Source of the DNA: Blastococcus litoris
Lineage (GTDB): Bacteria; Actinomycetota; Actinomycetes; Mycobacteriales; Geodermatophilaceae
NCBI RefSeq assembly: GCF_003075095.1
Contig: NZ_QCZF01000004.1
Coordinates: 186,001-250,000 of the forward strand
Length of the DNA: 64,000 bases
Reading direction: 5' to 3'
Positions 7,045 to 15,140 of the stretch are shown piece after piece. The position numbers and the translations under genes are program-made. How positions within the stretch are numbered: the first letter of the stretch is position 1; each line of letters begins with the position of its first letter. A model generated the notes under the pieces. It was not told the DNA's origin, did not search any database, and was given only the letters and a program-made list of their open reading frames with translations.

Positions 7045-9625
7045 GCCGGCGGCGGCCCTCGTCGGAGCGGGCGGTGGCCATCCGCTCGGGCGACGGCGTC
7101 CCGTACTCCGTCGTCCGCTGCCGGGCGGGACGGCCGATCGCGGCGGCCATCGCCTCCAGCTCGGCGATGGTCTTCAGCGAGCCGTTCTCGCTGCCCGCCA
7201 TCCGGCTGATCGTCTCCTCCATCAGCGTGCCGCCGAGGTCGTTCGCCCCGCCCTGGAGCACGGCCTTCGTCCCGGCGTCGGCGAGCTTCACCCACGACGT
7301 CTGGATGTTGGGGATCCGGCCGTGCAGCAGCAGCCGCGCGACCGCGTGGATCGCACGGTTCTCGCGCACCGTCGGGCCCGGTCGGGCGACGCCGGCCAGG
7401 TAGATGGGGGAGTTGTGGTGGACGAACGGCAGCAGCACGAACTCGGTGAAGCCGCCGGTCTCGTCCTGCAGCGCGGCCAGCGTCCGAAGGTGCCCGACCC
7501 AGTGGGCGGGGGTGTCGACGTGGCCGTACATCATCGTCGACGTCGTCGGGATCCCGACCTCGTGCGCGGTGCGGATGATCTCCAGCCAGGTCGCCGTCGG
7601 AAGCTTGCCCTTCGTCAGCACCCAGCGGACGTCGTCGTCGAGGATCTCCGCCGCCGTGCCGGGGATCGAGTCGAGCCCGGCGGCCTTCGCCTCGGTCAGG
7701 AAGTCGCGGAAGGACAGCCCTGTGCGGGCCGCGCCGTTGACGATCTCCATCGGGCTGAACGCGTGCAGGTGGATGCCCGGCTGGCGCTCCTTCACCTCGC
7801 GGGCGAGGTCGAAGTACGCCGTGCCGGGCAGATCGGGGTGGATCCCGCCCTGCATGCAGATCTCGGTCGCCCCCGCCGCCCACGCCTCGTCGACCCGGTC
7901 ACCGACCTGCGCCATCGACAGCGTGTAGGCGTCGGCGTCGGTGCGGCGCTGGGCGAACGCGCAGAAGCGGCAGCCGGTGTAGCAGACGTTGGTGAAGTTG
8001 ATGTTGCGGTTGACGACGTAGGTGACGTCGTCACCGTTGACGTCGGCCCGGACCGCGTCGGCCAGCGCGCACAGGTGCTCGAGGTCGGTGCCGTCGGCCC
8101 CCAGCAGCGCGAGGTACTCGGCGTCGGAGAGCCCGGCCGGGTCCTGCTCCGCGTGCAGCAGCGCGGCCAGCACCGCCGGATCGCCCGCCGTCAGCGCGGT
8201 CGAGTGGCCGTCGCGGGCGGAGACGGTGCGGTCGCGCAGCTCGGACCAGTCGCCGTAGACCGCGTCGAAGTCCGACCGGCGGTCCGAGGACCGCCCGACG
8301 GTGTCGACCTCCACGTGCAGGTCGACCCGGCCGGTGGACGTCCACGCCTCGTCCGGCTCCTGCCACGGCAGCCCGACGGGGCTGCGGCCCTCGACGGCCA
8401 GCCCGTCCGGTCCGGCCAGCGCGGCGACGTGCGGGCGCACCCGCGGGTCGAGCCACGGCTCCGGGGAGAGCACGTACGGCGGCTGGGCGGCCAGCCGCTC
8501 GCGCAGCTCGAACCCTGCCTCGGCCGACAGCGCGGCGAGCTTGTCGATGTTCGGCCACGGCCGCTCGGGGTTGACGTGGTCGGGCGTCAGCGGCGAGACG
8601 CCGCCCCAGTCGTCGACGCCGGCCCGCAGCAGCAGGCCCAGCTCGGTGGAGTCCGACAGGTTCGGCGGAGCCTGGACGCGCGCCTTGGGGCCCAGCAGCA
8701 GCCGGCTGACGGCGACGGCGGCCACGTACTCCTGCAGCTCCAGGTCGTCGTGCGCCTGCATCGCCGTCCGCGGCTTGGCGCGGAAGTTCTGGACGATGAC
8801 CTCCTGCACGTGCCCGTGCCGCTGCGCCGACGCCTTGATCTGCAGGATCGCGTCGACCCGCTCGGCGTAGTCCTCGCCGATGCCGAGCAGCACACCGGTG
8901 GTGAACGGGACGGCGGAGCGGCCGGCGTCCTCGAGCACGCGCAGCCGGACGGCGGGCTCCTTGTCGGGCGACCCGAAGTGCGGGCCGCCGGGCTCCGACC
9001 ACAGCCGGGTGGCCGTCGTCTCGAGCATCATGCCCATCGACGCGGAGACCGGCTTGAGCCGCTGGATCTCCTCCCACGTCAGCACGCCGGGGTTGAGGTG
9101 GGGGAGCAGCCCGGTCTCCTCCAGCACCCGGACGGCCATCGCGCGCAGGTAGCCGAGCGTCGAGTCGAAGCCGTGCGCCTCCAGCCACGAGGCCGCCACC
9201 GGCCAGCGGTCCTCGGGGCGGTCGCCGAGGGTGAACAGCGCCTCCTTGCACCCCATCGCCGCGCCCGCGCGGGCGATGTCGAGCACCTCGTCGGGGGAGA
9301 GGAACGGCGCCTTGCCCTGCGCCCGCAGCTGCCCGGGCGTCGTCACGAAGGTGCAGTAGTGGCAGCGGTCGCGGCACAGGTGGGTGAGCGGGATGAACAC
9401 CTTGCGGCTGTAGGTGACCACGCCCGGTCGCCCGGCCGAGGCCAGCCCGGCGTCGCGGACCCGGCCGGCGGCGGTCAGCAGCCGGTCCAGCGGCTCGCCC
9501 TCACCCAGCCCGCGGGCGTGCAGCAGCGTCTCCGCCTCGACGGCGTCGAGGGTCGCGCCGCGCTCGGCGCGCACCAGGGCACGGCGGACGGCGGACTCGG
9601 CCGGAGGTCCGGAAAGCGAACTCAT
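7019..9625 (-). CDS. fbiC: Bifunctional FO synthase (CofG-CofH fusion)
   Basis: This 868-residue protein makes 7,8-didemethyl-8-hydroxy-5-deazariboflavin, the chromophore of coenzyme F420. It is the actinobacterial fusion of two radical-SAM halves. The CofG half has the 4Fe-4S motif CRDRCHYC (Cys84, 88, 91) after VFIPLTHL. The CofH half has [10 protein letters not shown] after NRNINFTNV. Both cysteine triads are intact and the length is normal for FbiC. The ATG lies at 9625-9623. It stands alone in its orientation, with the metS gene 69 nt upstream. Presence of FbiC implies that the host makes F420 and uses F420-dependent reductases. Confidence 0.97.
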   Translation of the reverse strand: MSSLSGPPAESAVRRALVRAERGATLDAVEAETLLHARGLGEGEPLDRLLTAAGRVRDAGLASAGRPGVVTYSRKVFIPLTHLCRDRCHYCTFVTTPGQLRAQGKAPFLSPDEVLDIARAGAAMGCKEALFTLGDRPEDRWPVAASWLEAHGFDSTLGYLRAMAVRVLEETGLLPHLNPGVLTWEEIQRLKPVSASMGMMLETTATRLWSEPGGPHFGSPDKEPAVRLRVLEDAGRSAVPFTTGVLLGIGEDYAERVDAILQIKASAQRHGHVQEVIVQNFRAKPRTAMQAHDDLELQEYVAAVAVSRLLLGPKARVQAPPNLSDSTELGLLLRAGVDDWGGVSPLTPDHVNPERPWPNIDKLAALSAEAGFELRERLAAQPPYVLSPEPWLDPRVRPHVAALAGPDGLAVEGRSPVGLPWQEPDEAWTSTGRVDLHVEVDTVGRSSDRRSDFDAVYGDWSELRDRTVSARDGHSTALTAGDPAVLAALLHAEQDPAGLSDAEYLALLGADGTDLEHLCALADAVRADVNGDDVTYVVNRNINFTNVCYTGCRFCAFAQRRTDADAYTLSMAQVGDRVDEAWAAGATEICMQGGIHPDLPGTAYFDLAREVKERQPGIHLHAFSPMEIVNGAARTGLSFRDFLTEAKAAGLDSIPGTAAEILDDDVRWVLTKGKLPTATWLEIIRTAHEVGIPTTSTMMYGHVDTPAHWVGHLRTLAALQDETGGFTEFVLLPFVHHNSPIYLAGVARPGPTVRENRAIHAVARLLLHGRIPNIQTSWVKLADAGTKAVLQGGANDLGGTLMEETISRMAGSENGSLKTIAELEAMAAAIGRPARQRTTEYGTPSPERMATARSDEGRRRLTLSIEPA

Positions 9626-9694
9626 CGCCGCGACGCTAGTCCCGCGACCTGACAGGGGCGTCCGCGGGCCGGGCGAAGCGCAGGGACGACCCCG

Positions 9695-9829
9695 TCAGAG
9701 GTCCCGCGGGCGGTTCTCCGCGCGGTCCTCGACCGCGCCGTGGCGCACCAGGCTGGCGATGGCGAGCGCGAGGCCACCCCAGATCACCAGCATGGCGATC
9801 ACCATCATCACGATCGCGTCGGTGCTCAT
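9695..9829 (-). CDS. metS: Small subunit of NSS-family methionine/alanine transporter
   Basis: A 44-residue protein: one transmembrane helix (about residues 5-27, VMMVIAMLVIWGGLALAIASL) followed by a charged tail. Its start overlaps the stop of the large transporter gene by 4 nt. In Corynebacterium the MetP transporter needs such a small MetS partner, and the helix followed by LVRHG fits that family. It is easily missed because of its size. Confidence 0.85.
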   Translation of the reverse strand: MSTDAIVMMVIAMLVIWGGLALAIASLVRHGAVEDRAENRPRDL

Positions 9830-11424
9830 CGGCGTCCTCCCTCGTCCGTGCCGGACGTGACGTCCGACGGCGTCTCCGGATCGGAGCCCGGTGGCGGGCC
9901 GTCCAGGTGGGTCCCGGGGCGCCAGGGGAGCCGCCCCAGGAGGAAGCCGACGAGCGGCAGTGCGACGACCAGTCCCCAGCCGAAGACCAGCAGCAGCCAG
10001 GCGGGGTAGTCCTCGTACGGCGCGGTCAGGTCGTCCCGGAGGGCGAAGACCAGCACGAGGGCCAGGCCCACCGGGGCGACCAGGCTGGTCAGCACCCGCC
10101 ACCCGGCCCCGACCCGGGGACGGCCGTGGACGTTGAGGTGGTCACCGAGGCGGGTCAGCGCCCGCAGCACCCAGGAGACGACGAGCATGCTCACCAGCGC
10201 CACGATGAGGATGCCGTACTGGTTGACGAAGTGGTCGACGACGTCGAGGACGTAGATACCGCTCGTCGTGCTGAAGAGGACCAGGCTCAGCACCGCGGCG
10301 GGGACTCCGACCAGGAGCGTCGCGGTCAGGCGGCCGGTGTCGAGCTTGTCGCGGACCGCGGAGATCACGACCTCGATGACGCTGACCAGCGAGGTGATGC
10401 CGGCGATGACCAGGGAGCCGAAGAACAGGACGCCGATGAGGGCGCCGGCGGGTGCCTCGCTGATGATCGTCGGGAAGGCGATGAAGGCCAGCCCGATCCC
10501 GTCGCTGGCCACCTCGCCGACCGGGACGCCGCCCGCCTGCGCCATGAAGCCCAGGGCGGCGAACACGCCGATGCCCGCGAGCAGTTCGAAGCCGGAGTTG
10601 GAGAAGCCGACGACGAGGCCGGAGCCGATCATGTCCTCGCGACGGCCGACGTACGAGGCGTACGTGATCATGATGCCGAAGCCGATCGACAGCGAGAAGA
10701 AGATCTGGCCGAAGGCCGCGGCCCAGACGGGTGCGGACGCGAGCGCCGACCAGTCGGGCGTGAACAGCGCGTCGAGGCCGCCCCCGGCCCCCGGCAGCAG
10801 CAGCGCCTGCACCACGAGGGCGACGAAGGCGAGCACCAGGATCGGGATGAAGACCAGCGAGGTGGCGCCGATGCCGCGCTGCACACCGAGGGCCATGATC
10901 AGCAGCACCGCCACCCAGACCAGCGCGAGGGGCACGAGGACCCCGGGCACCACGTCCGCGGTCACCTGGACGTCGCCGGCCTGGAGGAACTCGCCGAAGA
11001 AGAAGCCTTCCGGGTCGTCGCCCCACGCCTCGTCGAGCGAGAAGAACGTGTAGCGCAGCGCCCAGGCGATGACGGCCGCGTAGTAGACGGCGATCACGAA
11101 GCAGATGCCCACCTGCCACCAGCCGAGGCCCTCGGTGCCGCGGCGCAACCGCGCGAACGAGAGCGGTGCGGAGCCGCGGTGACGGTGCCCGATCGCGTAG
11201 TCCAGCAGCAGGAACGGGAGGCCGGCCGTCAGCAGCGCGACCAGGTACGGCACCACGAAGGCACCGCCGCCGTTCTCGTAGGCGACGTAGGGGAACCGCC
11301 AGATGTTGCCGAGCCCGACCGCCGACCCGATCGCCGCCAGGATGAAGACCCGCCGGGAGCTGAACCCGCCGCGGCGACGTTCCTGCTCGGCCTGTCCCGT
11401 GGCTCCTCCGGCCGTCGCGCTCAT
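9826..11424 (-). CDS. metP: Sodium-dependent methionine/alanine symporter, NSS (SLC6) family
   Basis: A 532-residue membrane protein with about twelve hydrophobic helices. The NSS signature is at the N-terminus: AAIGSAVGLGNIWRFPYVAYENGGGAF, the Na+ and substrate-binding unwound part of TM1. FSLSIGFGIMITYASY corresponds to TM6 and GLAFIAFPTII to TM7-8. It imports amino acids with Na+; the methionine/alanine assignment comes from its pairing with the MetS-like subunit. The ATG is at 11424-11422, followed by a Gln/Arg-rich cytoplasmic segment. Confidence 0.9.
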   Translation of the reverse strand: MSATAGGATGQAEQERRRGGFSSRRVFILAAIGSAVGLGNIWRFPYVAYENGGGAFVVPYLVALLTAGLPFLLLDYAIGHRHRGSAPLSFARLRRGTEGLGWWQVGICFVIAVYYAAVIAWALRYTFFSLDEAWGDDPEGFFFGEFLQAGDVQVTADVVPGVLVPLALVWVAVLLIMALGVQRGIGATSLVFIPILVLAFVALVVQALLLPGAGGGLDALFTPDWSALASAPVWAAAFGQIFFSLSIGFGIMITYASYVGRREDMIGSGLVVGFSNSGFELLAGIGVFAALGFMAQAGGVPVGEVASDGIGLAFIAFPTIISEAPAGALIGVLFFGSLVIAGITSLVSVIEVVISAVRDKLDTGRLTATLLVGVPAAVLSLVLFSTTSGIYVLDVVDHFVNQYGILIVALVSMLVVSWVLRALTRLGDHLNVHGRPRVGAGWRVLTSLVAPVGLALVLVFALRDDLTAPYEDYPAWLLLVFGWGLVVALPLVGFLLGRLPWRPGTHLDGPPPGSDPETPSDVTSGTDEGGRR

Positions 11425-11561
11425 GAGACCCCCTCTGCCGTGATCCGCGGACCCGGCGGGCACGTCGAGCACCGGTCGACGACCGCCGTTGGGGAGAGGA
11501 TGGCAGGGATCGGGCTCCTCGGCTGTCGGAGCACCGGGCCTCCCCGCCGTCGCGGGGCGCG

Positions 11562-12410
11562 CTAGACGTCGCGGCGGGAGAAGGACAGCGCGGTCAGCCC
11601 CCAGATCACCGCGATCCACACCGCGGCCCAGACGAGGTAGGCCGGTGCCAGCGGGCCCTCGCTGAGGAACGGGAAGCCGCCCTCGCCGGGGCCCATCTGC
11701 ACCAGGGCGAACGGGTCCTGGAACGCGTTCATCGCGCCGCGCCACAGGCCGTCGGTCGGCAGGATGATCCGCGAGACGGTGCCCACCCGCTCGACGCCCT
11801 CGTTGCCCAGCGCGCCGCCGATCCCGCCGACCACGCCCGCGACCCAGGTGGCCCCGAACAACCCGACCGCGATGATCCCCGAGGCCATCGGGGAGACCAC
11901 GCTGGACAGCAGCAGGGCGAGGGTCAGCAGGACGACGGTCTGCGCGGCCAGCAGGGCGAGGCCGGCGGCCGGGGACGGCGGCCAGTAGCCCACCGTGACG
12001 CGGACGACGACGATCTCGCCCAGCCCCGCGAGGACCACGTAGCCGGCGCCGAAGCCGATCAGCCCGAGCCACTTGCCCAGCAGGACCGACGACCGGCGGA
12101 CCGGGCGCGCGAGGACGGCCAGTGCCTGCCCCGACTCCACCTCGCCGGCGAGCGTGGGCCCGGCGAGGAACGCGGTACCGATCGCCGCGATCAGGCTCAG
12201 CCCGAACATGATCAGGTTGAGCAGCAGCGACGCCACCAGGCGCGCCTCGCCGCTGGTCATCGTGCCCAGGTCGGTGTCGAGGCCGACCAGCTTCGTGAAC
12301 CCCCAGGCCGACAGCGCGAGCAGCACCACGGTCAGCGCGAGCAGCGCCCAGACGACCCGTCGGCGCGCCGCCTCGCGCAGCGTCAGCCCGGCGACGGTCA
12401 GCGCCGTCAT
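11562..12410 (-). CDS. ABC transporter permease (ABC-2 type)
   Basis: A 282-residue membrane protein with six predicted helices. Helix 1 starts at about residue 17 after a short cytoplasmic LREAARRR stretch. The ESGQALAVLARPVRRSSVLLGKWLG segment between helices 2 and 3 is typical of ABC-2 permeases of NosY/CcmB-like efflux systems. It overlaps the upstream ATPase gene by 4 nt and forms its membrane partner. The cargo is unknown; the upstream sigma/anti-sigma pair suggests envelope-stress-controlled export. Confidence 0.85.
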   Translation of the reverse strand: MTALTVAGLTLREAARRRVVWALLALTVVLLALSAWGFTKLVGLDTDLGTMTSGEARLVASLLLNLIMFGLSLIAAIGTAFLAGPTLAGEVESGQALAVLARPVRRSSVLLGKWLGLIGFGAGYVVLAGLGEIVVVRVTVGYWPPSPAAGLALLAAQTVVLLTLALLLSSVVSPMASGIIAVGLFGATWVAGVVGGIGGALGNEGVERVGTVSRIILPTDGLWRGAMNAFQDPFALVQMGPGEGGFPFLSEGPLAPAYLVWAAVWIAVIWGLTALSFSRRDV

Positions 12411-13384
12411 CGGGCTGCCTCCTCGTGCCGCAGGATGCCGAGCAGCCGCTCCTCCAGGCTGATCCGCACCGGCTCGACGGCGTGCACCCGGACGCCCATG
12501 CCGACCAGGTCGCGGACGAGGTCGGGCACCGTGGCGCCGTCGTCCTCGGTGGCGAGCCCCACGGTGAACCAGTCGCCGCTGCGGGCCAGCGAGCCGGCGG
12601 CGCGCAGCCGCTCCTCGACGCGGCCGTCCACCTCGCCCAGCCGCAGGCGGACCTCGTGCTGCCCGAGCAGCTCGGCGAGCGTGCCGGAGGCGGCGACCTT
12701 CCCCTGGTCGAGGATCACCACGCGGTCGCACACCCGCTCCACCTCGCCGATGAGGTGCGAGTTGAGCAGCACGGCGACGCCCCGGGACTTCAGCGAGAGC
12801 ACGAGGTCGCGCACGTCGACCCGGCCGATCGGGTCGAGCGCGCTTGTGGGCTCGTCCAGGACGACGAGCTCCGGACGGGCGACCAGCGCGACCGCCAGGC
12901 CGAGCCGCTGCTGCATGCCCTTGGAGAACCCGCCGACCCGGTCGCCGGACCGCTCCGCGAGGCCGACCAGCGCCAGGCACTCGCGGCGCTCCTCGACCGG
13001 CACGTCGGCGCGGGCGAGCCTGACGTGCAGGTCGAGCACCTCGGTGGGCGTCAGCCAGGGCTGGTAGCGGAACAGCTCGGGCAGGTACCCGACGGCTGCC
13101 CGGGAGCGGGGGTCGGACGAGCGCCGACCGAGCAGCAGCACCTCGCCGGCGTCCGGCCGGACCAGGCCCAGCAGCATCTTGATGACGCTGGTCTTCCCGG
13201 CGCCGTTGGGCCCCAGCAGGCCGAGCACCTCACCGCGGCCGACGGTGAACGAGACGTCGTCCACGGCGGTGCGGCGCCCGTACCGCTTGCGCAGTCCCGA
13301 GCACCACACCGCCGGGGACGGCGGGAGGTCCGCGAGCGCTCCGGAGGTCACCCCGCGGACGGTAGTGGCGTCAGCGGAGGCCAC
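12407..13384 (-). CDS. ABC transporter ATP-binding protein (CcmA/NatA type)
   Basis: A 325-residue ATPase with Walker A GPNGAGKTS, the signature FSKGMQQRLGLA and Walker B LVVLDEPTSALDP, then a C-terminal extension (about 100 residues) common in drug- or copper-exporter ATPases. The ATG at 13384 overlaps the anti-sigma gene by 14 nt; a GTG at 13360 would remove the overlap and either is possible. It is translationally coupled to the permease gene. The substrate cannot be assigned. Confidence 0.9.
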   Translation of the reverse strand: MASADATTVRGVTSGALADLPPSPAVWCSGLRKRYGRRTAVDDVSFTVGRGEVLGLLGPNGAGKTSVIKMLLGLVRPDAGEVLLLGRRSSDPRSRAAVGYLPELFRYQPWLTPTEVLDLHVRLARADVPVEERRECLALVGLAERSGDRVGGFSKGMQQRLGLAVALVARPELVVLDEPTSALDPIGRVDVRDLVLSLKSRGVAVLLNSHLIGEVERVCDRVVILDQGKVAASGTLAELLGQHEVRLRLGEVDGRVEERLRAAGSLARSGDWFTVGLATEDDGATVPDLVRDLVGMGVRVHAVEPVRISLEERLLGILRHEEAAR

Positions 13385-14444
13385 GGGCGACCGACAGCAG
13401 CTCGTCGGCGTCGAGCGTGCCGGCGACGCCGGTCATCACACCGTCCCGCACCCACACCACCCCGGCGAACAGGCCGTTGCGGGAGGTGAGCACGGTCGCC
13501 TCGGCGCCGTCGACGTCGGCGGTGGAGCTGGTCACCAGCTCCGCCGGCACCGGCAGGGGGAGCGTCGACCCGTCGTCCGAGAGGTCCTCCAGCTGCTGGG
13601 CCAGCCCGTCGGGGATGCCCGGCAGGGAGAGCAGGTAGTCCCGCGCCGTCTCGAACCGGACACCGGAGGACTCGACGCGCGGGGCGCCGACGCGGGCGAC
13701 GACCAGCGTGGGCACACCCGAGGGCTGCGACCACACGGCCGCGACGCCGGGACCCGCGGTGATCCGGAACGAGCTCCCGTCGAGCTGCGCGGGCGGCGGC
13801 GGCAGCGTTTCCCCCTCCGCCGCGGCCGCGGCAGCCGCCTTCTCCGCGGAGAACGTGAACGTGGCGCTCATGACGCCCGCCGCCTGGTACGCCGGGTCGC
13901 CGGTCACGCCCTCCGGCGGCGAGACGACCTCGGGCACCTCGAGGCCGGTCAGCTCCTCCGCCGTCGCCACGTCGGGCACCTCGCGCGGGTCGGGCTCCTG
14001 CGTGACCTCCAGGTCGCCGTACGCGGACAGGTCGGGCACCTGGACGAGGTCGGTGGCGCTCACCTCGACGGGGTCCACGCTCTCGGTCCGGAAGATGGGC
14101 AGCCAGTCGTTGGCCGCGGCCACGCCCGCGCCGGTCACCAGGACCACGGCGCTCATGGCCGCGACGACGGGCCGGCGCAGCGCGGGACGCCACCTGGCCC
14201 GTGCCGGCGCCCGGTCGGGGAGCACCCGCGGTGCGCTCGCCGTGAACCGCGCCCAGGCAGCGTCGGTGTCGACGTCCGCGGGACCGGAGGAGAGCGCCGA
14301 CCCCACGAGCTGCGCGTCGGCCCGGGCCGACTCGAGCGCCCGCGTGCAGGTCGCGCAGCCCGCGACGTGGGCGCGGTCGTCGTCGGTGACGCCGGCCGGC
14401 TCGTCGACCAGGCGGCGCAGGACTCCGTCACTGGGGTGACGCAT
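13371..14444 (-). CDS. Membrane-anchored anti-sigma factor with a large extracytoplasmic domain
   Basis: A 357-residue protein. The N-terminus has an anti-sigma zinc-finger-like pattern, HVAGCATC at about residues 26-33. One transmembrane helix (about residues 92-112, PVVAAMSAVVLVTGAGVAAA) follows. The remaining 240 residues lie outside the membrane, include an Ala/Glu-rich stretch and have a fold reminiscent of RseB-like sensor domains. It overlaps the sigma-factor gene by 17 nt, the usual arrangement for a sigma and its own inhibitor. Release of the sigma factor would depend on a signal sensed outside the cell. Confidence 0.85.
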   Translation of the reverse strand: MRHPSDGVLRRLVDEPAGVTDDDRAHVAGCATCTRALESARADAQLVGSALSSGPADVDTDAAWARFTASAPRVLPDRAPARARWRPALRRPVVAAMSAVVLVTGAGVAAANDWLPIFRTESVDPVEVSATDLVQVPDLSAYGDLEVTQEPDPREVPDVATAEELTGLEVPEVVSPPEGVTGDPAYQAAGVMSATFTFSAEKAAAAAAAEGETLPPPPAQLDGSSFRITAGPGVAAVWSQPSGVPTLVVARVGAPRVESSGVRFETARDYLLSLPGIPDGLAQQLEDLSDDGSTLPLPVPAELVTSSTADVDGAEATVLTSRNGLFAGVVWVRDGVMTGVAGTLDADELLSVARGLR

Positions 14445-14961
14445 GGCGGTTCAGCTCCTCGAGCAGAAGGGATTCGGCGCGGCGGACGGTGGTGCCCACG
14501 CTGCCGGGGGACATGTCGAGCGCGGCCGCGACCTCGGCGTAGCTCAGGCCGCTGTGCCGCAGCACCAGGGCGGCCGCCTGCTTGTGCGGCAGCCGGGCGA
14601 GGGCGGCGCGGACGGTGCTGCGCTCCTCGCGGGTGACGACCAGGTCCGCGACGTCGGGCGCGGGGGTCGCGGGCTCGGCGGCGATCTCCTCCCGGGCGGT
14701 GCGGCGGCGGCCCGACCGGAGCAGGTTCAGGGCGGTGTGGGTCGCGGCGACGGTCAGCCACCCGACCGCCTCGGCCGCCGGGACCGCGGACCGGGCGTAG
14801 GAGAGGAAGACCTCCTGCGCGACGTCCTCGGCCTGGTCGCGGGAGCCGAGGACGCGGGCGGCCACGGCGACGACATGGGCGTAGTGCGCGCGGAAGACGG
14901 CGGCGAGCTCGGGGTTCGCGACGCCGACGGGCGCTCGGTCGGACGCCGGCACGCGAGCCAT
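14428..14961 (-). CDS. ECF-family RNA polymerase sigma factor
   Basis: About 177 residues with regions sigma2 (FRAHYAHVVAVAARVLGSRDQAEDVAQEVFL) and sigma4 (LARLPHKQAAALVLRHSGLSYAEVAAALDMSPGSV). The start at 14961 (MARVPASD) is chosen for a GGGCAGG directly upstream; the frame is open to an ATG at 15039. It heads a four-gene set with its anti-sigma factor and an ABC exporter, so it probably controls this operon. It is divergent from the AfsR-like regulator, with about 180 nt between the starts. Confidence 0.9.
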   Translation of the reverse strand: MARVPASDRAPVGVANPELAAVFRAHYAHVVAVAARVLGSRDQAEDVAQEVFLSYARSAVPAAEAVGWLTVAATHTALNLLRSGRRRTAREEIAAEPATPAPDVADLVVTREERSTVRAALARLPHKQAAALVLRHSGLSYAEVAAALDMSPGSVGTTVRRAESLLLEELNRHASPQ

Positions 14962-15140
14962 CCTGCCCGTCCGGCCCATCACCGCCGCGGGTGACGGCAT
15001 GCCGATCCCTGGCGCACGGGCACGTCCCACGAGGTCCACACCTACTCAGCACCGCGGCACGCCCGGATGTGACACGGCCTCGACCGGGGACGGCGAAACC
15101 CCTCGATCCGGAGGTCCTGGTGCCGCTAGGTTCCGGCGTC
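14962..15140. promoter_or_regulatory. Divergent promoter region between sigma gene and AfsR-like gene
   Basis: These 179 nt separate two divergent regulators and should hold both promoters. I could not assign -35/-10 boxes or direct repeats with confidence. Confidence 0.4.

Noticed and set aside
6830-9652. Very long open frame opposite fbiC
   Set aside because: It is a GC-driven shadow frame of an intact, well-conserved gene; its translation is low-complexity Arg/Gly/Val without domains.
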